The notes beneath the pieces were generated by a model that made no database searches, was not told the origin of the DNA, and worked only from the letters and a program-made list of their open reading frames with translations. Shown here piece by piece: positions 27,381 to 36,740 of a DNA stretch of 64,000 bases (its first letter is position 1; the number at the start of each line of letters is the position of its first letter). Position numbers and translations under genes: made by a program. The DNA comes from Sphingobacterium sp. JB170 (GTDB lineage Bacteria; Bacteroidota; Bacteroidia; Sphingobacteriales; Sphingobacteriaceae): NCBI RefSeq assembly GCF_900163865.1, contig NZ_FUKU01000057.1, positions 62,001-126,000 on the forward strand, written 5' to 3'.

Positions 27381-29852
27381 ATGGCAAAGTTAGAACGATA
27401 TAATCAGAAAAGAAACTTCGAAAACACCAATGAACCCCAAGCAAACCCGAAGAAAAAGGCTTCAAAGAAGCCTTCTTTTACCGTGCAGCGACACCATGCC
27501 TCCAGACTTCATTACGATTTCCGTCTGGAGGTTGATGGCGTGCTAAAAAGCTGGGCCGTTCCAAAAGGTCCGTCATTAAATCCAAAAGACCGCAGGCTTG
27601 CTGTGCAGGTCGAAGATCATCCGCTAAGCTACGGAAGTTTTGAGGGAGCGATTCCCAAAGGAAACTATGGTGCTGGAACCGTTACTATTTTTGACAGCGG
27701 AACCTTCGACTATGAGGAGAGCAAAAACGAAAAGGAATTTTTAAGCCAGTGGAAAGAGGGCTCAATTAAATTTACTCTACATGGAAAAATTCTTCAGGGC
27801 GGTTTTGCTTTAGTTCGCATGAAAACCGATGAACCCGACAATTGGCTATTGATAAAACACAAAGACGATTATGCTGTTGATAAAGCTTTTGATGCAGAAG
27901 AGCTCATCGCGCCAATTATTAAAAAAGAAGGGATAGATTTCAAAGAAAAAAAGGTGGCTAAGAAAAATGCCGCAGCGAACACAAAAAAGGCAAGCAATCC
28001 GGAGGAACTTCGGCCGATGCTTGCAAAATTAAGCAGTAGCCTTCCGAGCGATTCGGGATGGATATTTGAGCAAAAATACGACGGATTTAGGGCGCTCGCG
28101 GTTATTGAAAACGGGAACATTAAAATTGTTTCCAGAAATAACAAAAGTTTAAACGTAAAATTCCCGAGTCTACGCAAAGAATTGGAGGCCTTAAAACGGG
28201 ATGCCGTATTAGACGGGGAAATCGTTATCGAAGATAAAAATGGAAAATCTTATTTTCAGCTTCTTCAGTCGGGAGAGCCTATCGCTAAAAATCTTCGACT
28301 TTGCTACTACGTCTTTGACCTTTTAAGGCTGGATGGCAACGATCTTCGCGATTTTCCGCTCTCCGAACGTAAGGAATTATTAAAACTGTTCTTAAAAAAA
28401 GCCAGTCTTAAATTAACCATCTATGTCAAGAGCTTGTCAATGAAATCTAACAAGCTGATGGACCACGCAAAAAAAATGGGTTGGGAAGGCGTCATCGCAA
28501 AGACGAATGACAGCCCCTACCTAGCCGGCAAGCGGGGCGACTTCTGGCAAAAGATTAAAGGACGAAACACACAGGAAGCTATTATTTGCGGTTATACCGC
28601 TCCACAAGGAAGTCGGGCACATTTTGGAGCGCTGGTGCTGGGCATAATGAACGGGGGGCGGTTGATCTATATCGGCAACTGTGGAACGGGCTTTAACGAC
28701 GCCGCAATCAAAGATCTACATAGTAAGATGATCAAATTAGTACGTCGCACTAAGCCATTATCAAAGGGCGTAAAGGTTGCAAAAGAAAGCCAAGTAACAT
28801 GGCTCGCGCCAAAACTTACTTGCGAGGTGTATTACGCAGAATGGACGAGCGACAAACATTTGAGACATCCTGTTTTCAAAGTTCTTCGTGAGGATAAAAG
28901 CCCAGAGAACACGCAGATCGAATTACATCAAACAATCAACAATATGGAAAAGGAACGGAATATAACATATGGAAGAAAAACGGTTTCCTTAACAAATCAA
29001 AACAAAATATACTGGCCGCACGGCGATATCAAAAAAGGCGATATGTTGGCCTATTACGAAACTGTCGCGACGCATATTCTTCCCTACCTGAAGGATAAAC
29101 CCATATCGATGAACCGTTTTCCGAATGGTATTAACGGACAAAGTTTTTTTCAAAAAGATGTAGCGCCAGATCAGCTTCCAAGTTGGATTAAAACGACGAA
29201 GGTACACTCTGAAAGTGGGAACAAGATGATTGATTATATGTTATGTAATGACGAAGCTAGTCTGCTCTTTATTGCTAATCTAGGTTCTATAGAAATTAAC
29301 CCTTGGCTGGCGAGCTACAAGAAACCCGAAAAGCCACAATTCGCCGTGCTTGACTTAGATCCCAATGGTGCAGAATTCGACGAAGTCATAGCAGTGGCAT
29401 TATCGACCCACAAAATTCTGGAAAAAGCGAATGTACCCGCATTTATAAAGACCTCAGGATCTTCTGGATTGCACATTTACATGAATGTTAATCAAAAATA
29501 CGACTTTGAGATCGTTCGCGATTTCGTGCAACTCATTGCCGAAATGGTTAATCAGCAACATCCAGATACCACCAGTCTAGTGCGCGATCCTAAAAAACGA
29601 AAAAAGTTGATCTATCTGGACTATTTACAAAATAAAAAAGGACAAACTATCGTGGCCCCCTATAGTGTACGCCCTAAGCCCGGCGCAACCGTCAGTGCGC
29701 CCTTAGGTTGGAAAGAAATCAATAAAACGCTGCGTATTGCAGATCACGATATTTTCACGATGCCTGAACGTATAAAAAATGTGACGGATCCTTGGAAAAA
29801 AATTTGGGAAAGTCCTGTAAATATAAAAAAAGCGCTTTCCTTTTTAAGCTAA
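27381..29852 (+). CDS. ligD: ATP-dependent DNA ligase D (NHEJ: phosphoesterase-ligase-polymerase)
   Basis: 823 residues from the ATG at 27381; the upstream TTG at 27360 adds an unneeded heptapeptide. Domain order is 3'-phosphoesterase (about 30-165, with HHASRLHYDFRLE supplying His and Asp ligands), ligase (about 215-520, nucleophile Lys232 in KYDGFR) and polymerase/primase (about 545-820, metal aspartates D658 and D660 in LDLDPNG). All three active sites look intact. It repairs double-strand breaks with Ku, which is encoded 1.7 kb away on the other strand. It starts 23 bases after the toroid-like gene, so read-through from the GT4 operon is likely. A lysine-rich linker separates the first two domains. 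Confidence 0.97.
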   Translation: MAKLERYNQKRNFENTNEPQANPKKKASKKPSFTVQRHHASRLHYDFRLEVDGVLKSWAVPKGPSLNPKDRRLAVQVEDHPLSYGSFEGAIPKGNYGAGTVTIFDSGTFDYEESKNEKEFLSQWKEGSIKFTLHGKILQGGFALVRMKTDEPDNWLLIKHKDDYAVDKAFDAEELIAPIIKKEGIDFKEKKVAKKNAAANTKKASNPEELRPMLAKLSSSLPSDSGWIFEQKYDGFRALAVIENGNIKIVSRNNKSLNVKFPSLRKELEALKRDAVLDGEIVIEDKNGKSYFQLLQSGEPIAKNLRLCYYVFDLLRLDGNDLRDFPLSERKELLKLFLKKASLKLTIYVKSLSMKSNKLMDHAKKMGWEGVIAKTNDSPYLAGKRGDFWQKIKGRNTQEAIICGYTAPQGSRAHFGALVLGIMNGGRLIYIGNCGTGFNDAAIKDLHSKMIKLVRRTKPLSKGVKVAKESQVTWLAPKLTCEVYYAEWTSDKHLRHPVFKVLREDKSPENTQIELHQTINNMEKERNITYGRKTVSLTNQNKIYWPHGDIKKGDMLAYYETVATHILPYLKDKPISMNRFPNGINGQSFFQKDVAPDQLPSWIKTTKVHSESGNKMIDYMLCNDEASLLFIANLGSIEINPWLASYKKPEKPQFAVLDLDPNGAEFDEVIAVALSTHKILEKANVPAFIKTSGSSGLHIYMNVNQKYDFEIVRDFVQLIAEMVNQQHPDTTSLVRDPKKRKKLIYLDYLQNKKGQTIVAPYSVRPKPGATVSAPLGWKEINKTLRIADHDIFTMPERIKNVTDPWKKIWESPVNIKKALSFLS

Positions 29853-30471
29853 GCTGACTTTTAATTTTGCTGACAGCCAGCCCCCTAAGTACGACATTAA
29901 TCTTAGTGATGATTGCTGATCTTTTAGATCATATATGGGGTTCGCAGAATCATCAATAGGCTCGAATCGGAATCCAACTCTTACTCTTGCGCGTGTACCC
30001 TCCACATAGGCCTTCTAAAAAGGCGTAAATAACAAAATATACGAAAATCGTCTCTGGAGACTATATCTCAATCTTACAGTGAAAAGGGGCACGAAGTGGA
30101 CCTCGTATGTTTTGACTGCGAATAAAAAAATCCCTCCCTCCGCGCTTTAGCAACGAGGCTTCGCGGATTGTATGGGTAAATAACTCGCGTCTGACCGCAT
30201 CACTTATCATTCCCGAGCTAATACTCGTTATTCGAGTCACCCAGTTTGTAATGTCTTCAAAATTACATGTGAACCCTATTGGATCGAAACTTTTTACGTT
30301 TTATAATGTTCTTAAATTATGAGGGAATGGAGCTTGTCCCCATTCTGATGCAGGTGTCCGCCTGAGATTGGAGGTTTGATCCCTTCGGCGAGATCGAAAA
30401 GTTAATAAGACGCAATTTACTGTTTAAAAATTGGCATTAATTTCAGGAGTATTACATCGTAAAGACGAAAT
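29853..30471. other. Intergenic region after ligD; possible decayed gene on the minus strand
   Basis: About 620 bases without a recognisable gene. On the minus strand there are two stop-free stretches in different frames. One is 30064-30300 (79 codons, including the piece RRELFTHTIREASLL). The other is 29847-30014 (56 codons, including FRFEPIDDSANPIYDL) and ends just inside ligD. They might be parts of one frameshifted gene or chance. A short hairpin (GCCTT/AAGGC, about 30009-30023) lies between. No tRNA fold was found. Confidence 0.3.
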
Positions 30472-30672
30472 ATGAATACAAAACGAACATTTGGGGCCTT
30501 TTTTAGTATACTAGGTATTATAGGCTTAATTTATATTGCTTTTCAGCTTATCAAGAGAACTACTACTCCCTCAATATTCGCTATTCTAGCAATAGCTGTG
30601 GTAATTTCCTTGCTTACCGGTATCGGATGTTTAATAAAAAACAAAAAAAATCGCCCAAATAAACGCCGATAG
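30472..30672 (+). CDS. Small two-helix membrane protein
   Basis: 66 residues: MNTKRT start, two hydrophobic helices (about 7-25 and 34-52), and a basic tail KNKKNRPNKRR. This layout recurs among small Bacteroidota inner-membrane proteins, often of unknown, possibly stress-related function. The upstream stretch is purine-rich (GTAAAGACGAAAT) without a strong ribosome site. I cannot assign a function. It stands alone between ligD and the SemiSWEET gene. Confidence 0.55.
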   Translation: MNTKRTFGAFFSILGIIGLIYIAFQLIKRTTTPSIFAILAIAVVISLLTGIGCLIKNKKNRPNKRR

Positions 30673-30826
30673 ATATACTGTTTATCAAAGAAGATGCTAG
30701 AGTTTGTTCTCCGATCGAATATTTTGAACGCATTCGACTCGAGCGCGTCAACCAATTCCCATTTTATTCCACTTTCTATATTCACAATGGAGCATACATA
30801 ACCAATAAATCTTTTCTGAGGTTGAA

Positions 30827-31087
30827 TTATTGTTTCCGTTCGCGGAAGAAGAAATAGGATGACAGCAACGTAGCATTGACCAACACAGAGAATGCATTTG
30901 ATAGAATAATTGGCCACTCTTGTCGCAATATACCGTAGATAACCCATGTAGATACGCCTGCCAAGAGGACGGTAATCATAAGCGGAGATAGATTTTCAAC
31001 ATCGCGTTCTTTGAGAACTTTTATAAGTTGCGGGACCATCGACACAGATGTTAATATTCCGGCCACAATCCCAATTATCATTTCCAT
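30827..31087 (-). CDS. SemiSWEET sugar transporter (PQ-loop half-transporter)
   Basis: 86 residues, the usual length. Three membrane helices are visible (about 3-25, 35-55 and 60-80). The proline-glutamine signature SMVPQLIKVLKERDVENLSP has P19-Q20, and SPLMITVLLAG then TWVIYGI follow as in this family. SemiSWEETs work as dimers in the inner membrane and move sugars such as sucrose or glucose down their gradient. Stand-alone gene on the minus strand; no local regulator seen. Confidence 0.9.
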   Translation of the reverse strand: MEMIIGIVAGILTSVSMVPQLIKVLKERDVENLSPLMITVLLAGVSTWVIYGILRQEWPIILSNAFSVLVNATLLSSYFFFRERKQ

Positions 31088-31146
31088 ATGTAGAAAAATA
31101 AATATTTAATTACCTTCCTCCTCGCTCATTAACGATCAGGGTCTTT

Positions 31147-31391
31147 ACATGCGAGGCAAATATTTCAGCCTATGCCTTCAACTTGGAAAGAACAGCCGGA
31201 CCGCGATATGTCGCCACCAAATCTGGTATTCGAGGTCTTGCCGAATCGTTTCGCAAAGAAGTTAATCCGTATAATTTACGCATCTGTTTAATTGCACCTG
31301 GCTCTGTTGGAAGCGATATGCAGCCCTCCTCGCCTAAGGGGAGAAGGAAGCACAGAGCAAACTAGAAATGCTAAACGCTGGAGCAATGTAA
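31147..31391 (+). pseudogene. Short-chain dehydrogenase remnant (C-terminal half, frameshifted)
   Basis: ISAYAF, then YVATKSGIRGLAESFRKEV (the Y-x-x-x-K active-site helix) and RICLIAPGSVGSDMQ are an SDR C-terminal half. The N-terminal cofactor domain is missing. After the SSPK at about 31337 the frame breaks; the neighbouring frame continues with EKEAQSKLEMLNAGAM up to a stop at 31389. A truncated, frameshifted relic with no start region. Confidence 0.8.
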
Positions 31392-31600
31392 TGGATAAAA
31401 GACAATACTATCGGGCAGCCATGAAGACATTATAAATAATAACCATCTCTTATATATGCACAACACAAACCGAAATGTTGTAAATCTAATTGGGGCGCAT
31501 GGCGGGTAATAGCTTTAAAATGGAGACAACTTTCTTCAGCTCGACTCCCAATAATTATAACACGCAGAGGATCAAATAGTGAAACTACCATTATATAATT

Positions 31601-32356
31601 TTAAGCTAGACTCGCTTTTAGCTTGGCCAGCAAATCCGAGGCTTTGGTATTTTCGACATTGATCTTGCGTATTGTTGCCCGCTTACCAGAACTTTTCTGT
31701 TTGATAATCTTCAGTAGCTCTTTGGAATACTCATTCTTAAATTTGGTTATGTCAAATTCCTTGCTATTAGATTTTATCAGCTTAAGCGCCATGTCCATTT
31801 CGGCTTTCGAGATCTTGGCGCTACTGGGCACCGTTAGCTCGGAGGGATCGCGAATTTCTTCTTCAAAACGGATCTTGTTTAGGATAAGCATGTTGTTTGA
31901 AGGCTTGAGGACCACTAAATTCTCTACACTGCGCATCACAAAAGAACCTAGTCCTGCTGTTTTGCTCTTTTCCAGGGCCTTTAGCAACAGCTGATAGGCT
32001 TTGGTGCCCGATTTCTGAGGCTCGAGGTAGTAGGGCGTATCGAAATAGATGCTGTCGATTTCCTCGAGCTTTACGAATGACTGCAGGTTTATCATTTTAT
32101 TCTTTTCTGGCATTGCCTCCTCAAAGTCTGCATCTTCGAGCACTACATATTTATCTTTCAGCAAAAAGCCCTTCACAATATTATCCCACGGCACCTCTTT
32201 TCCCGTATTCTCGTTAACGCGCTTGTATTTGATATTCGCATGATCTTTCCGATCAAGCATGTCTAAATCAAGACTGCTTGTTTGTGTTGCGCTATATATC
32301 TTAATGGGAATATTCACGAGTCCAAACCCAATAGCTCCCGTCCAAATTGCTCTCAT
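31601..32356 (-). CDS. ku: Ku DNA end-binding protein (NHEJ)
   Basis: 251 residues, typical of bacterial Ku. The N-terminus MRAIWTGAIGFGLVNIPIKIYSAT is diagnostic, followed by the core beta-barrel pieces YKRVNENTGKEVPWDNIVKGF and YFDTPYYLEPQKSGTKAYQLLLKAL. The C-terminal tail is short and lysine-rich (KQKSSGKRATIRKINVENTKASDLLAKLKASLA). Ku forms a homodimeric ring on broken DNA ends and recruits LigD, whose gene lies upstream on the opposite strand. No other NHEJ gene is present in between. Confidence 0.97.
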   Translation of the reverse strand: MRAIWTGAIGFGLVNIPIKIYSATQTSSLDLDMLDRKDHANIKYKRVNENTGKEVPWDNIVKGFLLKDKYVVLEDADFEEAMPEKNKMINLQSFVKLEEIDSIYFDTPYYLEPQKSGTKAYQLLLKALEKSKTAGLGSFVMRSVENLVVLKPSNNMLILNKIRFEEEIRDPSELTVPSSAKISKAEMDMALKLIKSNSKEFDITKFKNEYSKELLKIIKQKSSGKRATIRKINVENTKASDLLAKLKASLA

Positions 32357-32562
32357 AATCTGTCATCTTGTTACCTATACAACAATAAAACAATGCAATA
32401 GTTCGTTTTACGACCAAAAGCCTTGAAAGCCGCATTTAGAACCTACAAAAAATATATAAATCCCTTAACGACGCCTCCGCCGATAGCCGGGGCTATTACA
32501 GTAGACGAGCCGAGCCCGCTATTGCTTAACAACTTTTCAATAGAGGTCATTTATAGATTTCG
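32357..32562. other. Intergenic region upstream of ku
   Basis: About 200 bases that should carry the ku promoter. The only structure I see is a short hairpin, ATAGCC-GG-GGCTAT (32483-32496). No LexA-type or other known operator recognised. Confidence 0.25.
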
Positions 32563-32741
32563 TTAATGGTTACCAATAGCACTAATCAACTCGCCTTTTC
32601 GCATTCCGTGCCGCCCGTTGAGTCCGTTTTTTTTGCTGGCCTCAGGATCATTCACTATGCGCGCTGCTTGCTCATGCCTTTCTCGCGAAGCGCTTCATAC
32701 TTCGCATCATTTTTAATTCGATTGCCGTGATCTTTTGTCAT
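32563..32741 (-). pseudogene. Broken Rho-N-like small protein gene (DUF7218-type)
   Basis: Starts well with ATG at 32741 (MTKDHGNRIKNDAKYEALREKGMSKQRA), then meets stops TAG TGA after an apparent small deletion in a CGCGC tract. A neighbouring frame resumes with RIVNDPEASKK and ends GMRKGELISAIGNH before TAA at 32563. The 179-base span is not a multiple of three, and the middle segment usually present is short. The family resembles the small Bacteroidota proteins carrying KGMSKxxAARIAN and a Rho-N-like KxELIxAL end. Confidence 0.75.
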
Positions 32742-32856
32742 AATATTCACTTTTATACATCCAGCGCGCTGAGTTTGCTGCTACTCTCTTATAACAAAAT
32801 TTGGAGGCAGAAGGTTTGAAGAATTAGCAGGAGTCTGGATCGCGGCAAAATAGAAA

Positions 32857-32895
32857 CGCCCCTAACATACTGCTTGAGCTAGTCTGCTAGGGGCG
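32857..32895 (-). terminator. Terminator after the sulfatase gene
   Basis: Arms CGCCCCTA (32857-32864) and TAGGGGCG (32888-32895). On the minus strand the hairpin is followed by TTTCTATTTT. It lies about 55 bases after the sulfatase stop. Confidence 0.75.
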
Positions 32896-32948
32896 GTGGC
32901 GTAACTATCTTTCCCTTATTCTATATGTCGAGAACGAATCCGGGACAA

Positions 32949-34481
32949 TTAGTTCTCGATATCAGTTAGAAAAATCGCTTTTGCTTCCTGGTCATCAAAA
33001 CTCTCAATTTCGTTTAAGAGTTTCTTTTTCATCTTCTTTACGATATTTTTATAGCTGGGATCACTGTACACGTTGTGCATCTCGCGCGGGTCCTGTTTCA
33101 TATCGAACAACTCCCAATTCTCCACACGCTTATAGTATCGAATAAGCTTGTAGCGATCATCAGCCACCCCAAAATGGGGGCTTACGGCATGCTCACCATT
33201 CTCAAAATAATGGTAAAAAAGATTCTTACGATGTTCCGAATTGGGTTTATTGAGCACGTGCACAAACGACTTCCCTTGCATATCTACGGGAACTTTCACC
33301 GAAGCAAGCTCGAGGAGTGTTGGAGCAATATCGGCATTAACGACTTTGGCGGATAATGTTGAATGTGGTTTTATTTTCCCAGGGTATTTCATTAGGAACG
33401 GTGTGCGGAAGGATTCCTCATACATCCAGCGTTTATCAAACCAGCCGTGCTCACCCATATAGAACCCTTGATCGGAAAGGTAAATCACAATGGTATTGTC
33501 CGTTAGATTTTTCTCCTCTAGATAATCTAACACCCGGCCAATATTTCTATCCATCGATTCGGCGGTATTTAGGTAATCGATCATGTAACGTTTAAATTTC
33601 CATTCCGCTAGCGCTTTACCGGTTAATTTTTTTGATTCCAGTTCCTGATATATCGGCCGATAATAAGCGATGTATTTATCGCGTTGCTCGGGGTTCATAC
33701 GTTTGAAGTTCCCATCAGCCATCATCGCCTCTAGTGTAGGAAACATCTTCAGGTCATATCCCATCAGCATATCTTTGTCTATGGACATCTCTTGCTGCTT
33801 AGCAGCATCACGCGAGGCATAATCGTCGTAAAAAGTCGCTGGAATTTCAAAGTCCACCGAATCGAATTTCCCAAAATCCTGCGGATCCGGCATCCATGTT
33901 CTGTGCGTCGCTTTATGCCCCAACACTAAACAAAAAGGCTCTGTGCTCTCCTGCTGATCGAGCCATCCGAGCGCTTTGTCCGTAATGATACTCGAAACAT
34001 AACCTTCGGTCAACTCGCGTCCCTCTTTACGAGAGAATACGGGGTTGAAATATGTCCCCTGACCGACCAATACGTCGAAATAATTAAATCCCTGCAACTT
34101 TTCGCCTAGGTGAATCTTACCCACCCATGCCGTATTGTACCCAGCGCTCTGAAGCTGCTTGACGAATGAATCTTGGCTGAAGTCAAACTCCGATGTTTCA
34201 TTATCACGAAAACCATTTTTATGGCTATACTTCCCTGTGAGCAGGGTTGCTCTACTAGGACCACAAATCGAATTGTTCACATAAGCGTGAGAGAACAGTG
34301 CTCCTTCGTTTGCTATCCGGTCGATGTTCGGCGTTTTAGCGTACTTGGACCCATAGGCGCCTATAGTTTGGTAGGCATGGTCATCGGAAACAATGATCAC
34401 CACGTTGGGTCTCTTCTGTGCCAAGAGCGAATAGTTAACGCTTAGCAAGGCAAGGTATAGTATAATGTATTTTTTAAGCAT
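32949..34481 (-). CDS. Exported sulfatase (S1 family, cysteine type)
   Basis: 510 residues. A signal peptide ends at SLLAQ and the mature part begins KRPNVVIIVSDDHAYQTIGAYG, with metal aspartates D33 and D34. The sulfatase signature is CGPSRATLLTG with Cys73, the residue matured to formylglycine by a separate enzyme not found in this window. Further conserved blocks are GKIHLG and LSDQGFYMGEHGWFDKRWMYEESFRTPFLMKYPG. It removes sulfate from glycans or small sulfate esters in the periplasm or outside. A SusD relic lies directly upstream, so it was probably once part of a larger glycan locus. Confidence 0.93.
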   Translation of the reverse strand: MLKKYIILYLALLSVNYSLLAQKRPNVVIIVSDDHAYQTIGAYGSKYAKTPNIDRIANEGALFSHAYVNNSICGPSRATLLTGKYSHKNGFRDNETSEFDFSQDSFVKQLQSAGYNTAWVGKIHLGEKLQGFNYFDVLVGQGTYFNPVFSRKEGRELTEGYVSSIITDKALGWLDQQESTEPFCLVLGHKATHRTWMPDPQDFGKFDSVDFEIPATFYDDYASRDAAKQQEMSIDKDMLMGYDLKMFPTLEAMMADGNFKRMNPEQRDKYIAYYRPIYQELESKKLTGKALAEWKFKRYMIDYLNTAESMDRNIGRVLDYLEEKNLTDNTIVIYLSDQGFYMGEHGWFDKRWMYEESFRTPFLMKYPGKIKPHSTLSAKVVNADIAPTLLELASVKVPVDMQGKSFVHVLNKPNSEHRKNLFYHYFENGEHAVSPHFGVADDRYKLIRYYKRVENWELFDMKQDPREMHNVYSDPSYKNIVKKMKKKLLNEIESFDDQEAKAIFLTDIEN

Positions 34482-34500
34482 AGTTCTTCCTGTTTGGCTC

Positions 34501-34611
34501 TTAATTGCCGTAATTCTGATCTGTTAAAACGAAACCTCCATGGATATTGAGCTCGTTACGCGGTATAGGCATAGCATGTTTCTTTACACAAAATAGGCTT
34601 TTATCTTTCCT
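34501..34611 (-). pseudogene. SusD C-terminal remnant
   Basis: The minus frame gives VKKHAMPIPRNELNIHGGF and LTDQNYGN before TAA at 34501. This is the characteristic SusD ending (hAxxPIPxxEL...LTQNPGY) at the expected spacing. The frame closes with a stop after about 36 codons upstream, and no SusC or SusD body follows. A relic of a deleted SusC/SusD pair. Confidence 0.7.
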
Positions 34612-35091
34612 TTATGGGGCCGCTAAGCATCGTAAAAGAATCGACTAGGAGATTTTAACATCTTTAATGTCAAACATAATCCAAAACTAAGAAATAATTT
34701 AAATGATATCAAGTATTTGTTTTGACCCCGTTGCGATCGAAATGGCTATCAACGTCAGGCTAGGTCTTCCACATATCGTTCATCTACCTGTACAAACCTC
34801 GCGAAAAATAATGCCCGTAACGTATAATGCACAAAAATCAATAAGTCAGATAAATATTGAATTGAGCACTTTCTAGATACGGATTCGAGTACCGCAAAAA
34901 CGGTAAAATAAGTACAAACTAGCGTCTTACGTAAGTCATCACACAATACTTTAAAAACTATTTCGTAAATTTATTGCGAAACGATTTTCGAGCCAATATT
35001 AAATCCCGCGTATAGCCCCGTATGAATATAAGCCATACGCTTACACGCAGCGAATGTGGAAATTTCACATCGCGAATTAAAATTAAAGCAA
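34612..35091. other. Intergenic region between SusD relic and TetR gene
   Basis: About 480 bases, AT-rich. A 63-codon minus-strand frame (34755-34946) shows no family feature and is not called. This stretch must hold the promoters of the sulfatase (if independent) and the TetR gene; I could not place either. Confidence 0.3.
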
Positions 35092-35745
35092 ATGCAAAAA
35101 AAACAGCGCAAAGAGGTTTCAGGGCCTATTCGTGATAAGGAAAGAACTAAAAAGAAATTGATTGCGACAATCGGTAAAATTTTAGCTGAATATTCTTATT
35201 CGGAATTAACAATATCTCGTATTGCAACTGTATCAAACCTGAATCCGAAATTAATTTATCTGTACTTCGGTGGTCTTGATCAAATTATCCGAGCTTATTT
35301 AGAAGATCGCGGCGCTGCCACTGCTCTATCAGCGAAGGTAGCACTGAATATATTAGATCACCCCAATGATATCGTGGCTGAAGATATTGCCTTTTTCTTG
35401 GAAAAACAATTTGCGGAACTCATAGAAGACAAAGAATGGCAAGCTATTTTACATTGGGGCTTGGTCACTAAAAACCGGTATGTAAAAAAACTAATCGATG
35501 AACGAAATGCGCGTATCGATGCCATAGCCGATACTTTTAAAAAGAGCAAGGATCCAAATCTGCAATATTCTGAAAGCGCCGCCGAAATGGCAATCGTGGC
35601 CGCGGGTGCACGATTCCTGAGTATGCGCTCCAAAAACGAGGACACGTTCTTAGGGTTAGATATGACAGATGAGAACGACCGTGAGCGTATCTCCCGCGCA
35701 ATTGACAAAATCATCACCGCAGAAAAGAATAGCCCGCTACATTAA
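35092..35745 (+). CDS. TetR/AcrR-family transcriptional regulator
   Basis: 217 residues from the ATG at 35092 (a GTG at 35056 is also in frame). The N-terminal DNA-binding domain covers about residues 17-63 (RTKKKLIATIGKILAEYSYSELTISRIATVSNLNPKLIYLYFGGLDQII), with the helix-turn-helix at ISRIATVSNLNPKLIYLYF. The C-terminal ligand domain is all helical and not assignable. TetR proteins usually repress neighbouring genes, but the next gene lies 258 bases downstream on the same strand and no efflux gene is near, so the target is unclear. Confidence 0.88.
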   Translation: MQKKQRKEVSGPIRDKERTKKKLIATIGKILAEYSYSELTISRIATVSNLNPKLIYLYFGGLDQIIRAYLEDRGAATALSAKVALNILDHPNDIVAEDIAFFLEKQFAELIEDKEWQAILHWGLVTKNRYVKKLIDERNARIDAIADTFKKSKDPNLQYSESAAEMAIVAAGARFLSMRSKNEDTFLGLDMTDENDRERISRAIDKIITAEKNSPLH

Positions 35746-36003
35746 TCGTTCATACGATATTATAACAGGTTTATTTTCGGCCATAGGGATGCAACGCGAA
35801 GCACCTACTTATTTTTCCTTGCGCTCTGTAAATTCACAATTCTCGCAGGAGTTACTTACCTCACTGCGAATTGGTCGCATTTTTGCCTTGACTAAAATCT
35901 TTTCACTCGCTTATTTTACCTCACCTTGCGCACCTCGACGGGTTAAATGAGGCGGGTCATAAGCTAATAGGAGACCCATTAATTGATTAATAGACGCAAC
36001 ATT

Positions 36004-36585
36004 ATGAATAGCAAAATCGAAGAGTTCTTTAAAAATGAAAAACGATGGAATGCTGAATTCCTCCTATTACGGGAGATTATCAGGGAAAACGAAGCTTTAG
36101 CGGAAGATTTTAAATGGATGCATCCCTGCTATACCCTCGGCTCTAAAAATATCGTACTCATCCACGGATTTAAAGAATATTGCGCGCTGCTTTTCCATAA
36201 AGGTTCTTTATTAACCGATCCGCATCAAATTTTAGTGCAACAAACCCCAAACGTCCAGGCAGCAAGACAGCTTCGTTTTACCAATACGGAACAGATAATA
36301 CTTCAGGCATCGATCATTCAAGCGTATATTGCCCAAGCAATCCTGATCGAACAATCGGGCAAAAAAGTGACCTTAAAAAAGGCTATCGACTACCCTGTGC
36401 CGCCGGAATTTGAGCGGGCATTACAACAGGACAACGAGTTAAAAGAAGCATTTTCCGCATTAACACCTGGAAGGCAAAAAGGCTATCTATTCTATTTTCA
36501 TCAGGCCAAGCAATCGCAAACGCGCGAAAAACGAATCGAAAAATATTATGAGAAAATCCTGAAAGGAATGGGTCTCGACGATTAA
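36004..36585 (+). CDS. YdeI/DUF1801-like protein
   Basis: 193 residues from the ATG at 36004; a TTG at 35983 opens the frame. The N-terminal DUF1801-like fold (about 1-115) shows FKWMHPCYTLGSKNIVLIHGFKEYCALLFHKG. The C-terminal YdeI tail (about 130-190) has PPEFERALQQDNELKEAFSALTPGRQKGYLFYFHQAKQSQTREKRIEKYYEKILKG, the usual YdeI/OmpD-associated ending. Cytoplasmic, no catalytic role established for the family. Monocistronic by appearance. Confidence 0.85.
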   Translation: MNSKIEEFFKNEKRWNAEFLLLREIIRENEALAEDFKWMHPCYTLGSKNIVLIHGFKEYCALLFHKGSLLTDPHQILVQQTPNVQAARQLRFTNTEQIILQASIIQAYIAQAILIEQSGKKVTLKKAIDYPVPPEFERALQQDNELKEAFSALTPGRQKGYLFYFHQAKQSQTREKRIEKYYEKILKGMGLDD

Positions 36586-36740
36586 GCGCCTCATAAGTAA
36601 AGACGATCAGTTAAAAAAATCGCAATCTAAAAGCAAAGCCAAAACCTCATTTGATAAATCAATAAATTTGAAGGATTAACAATAAATTAACGAGTTTTAA
36701 TTCAGCGACAGTGAGAATCGCGTGTGACTTTGGGTACTAT

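Noticed and set aside
29853-30471. Possible tRNA or small RNA after ligD
   Set aside because: No cloverleaf could be drawn; only short stems (for example GAATGG/CCATTC).
30543-30947. 134-codon minus-strand frame overlapping the small membrane protein and SemiSWEET genes
   Set aside because: It is antisense to a better supported small protein and overlaps the SemiSWEET gene in another frame.
34755-34946. 63-codon frame on the minus strand before the TetR gene
   Set aside because: No recognisable domain, poor start context, AT-rich composition unlike nearby genes.
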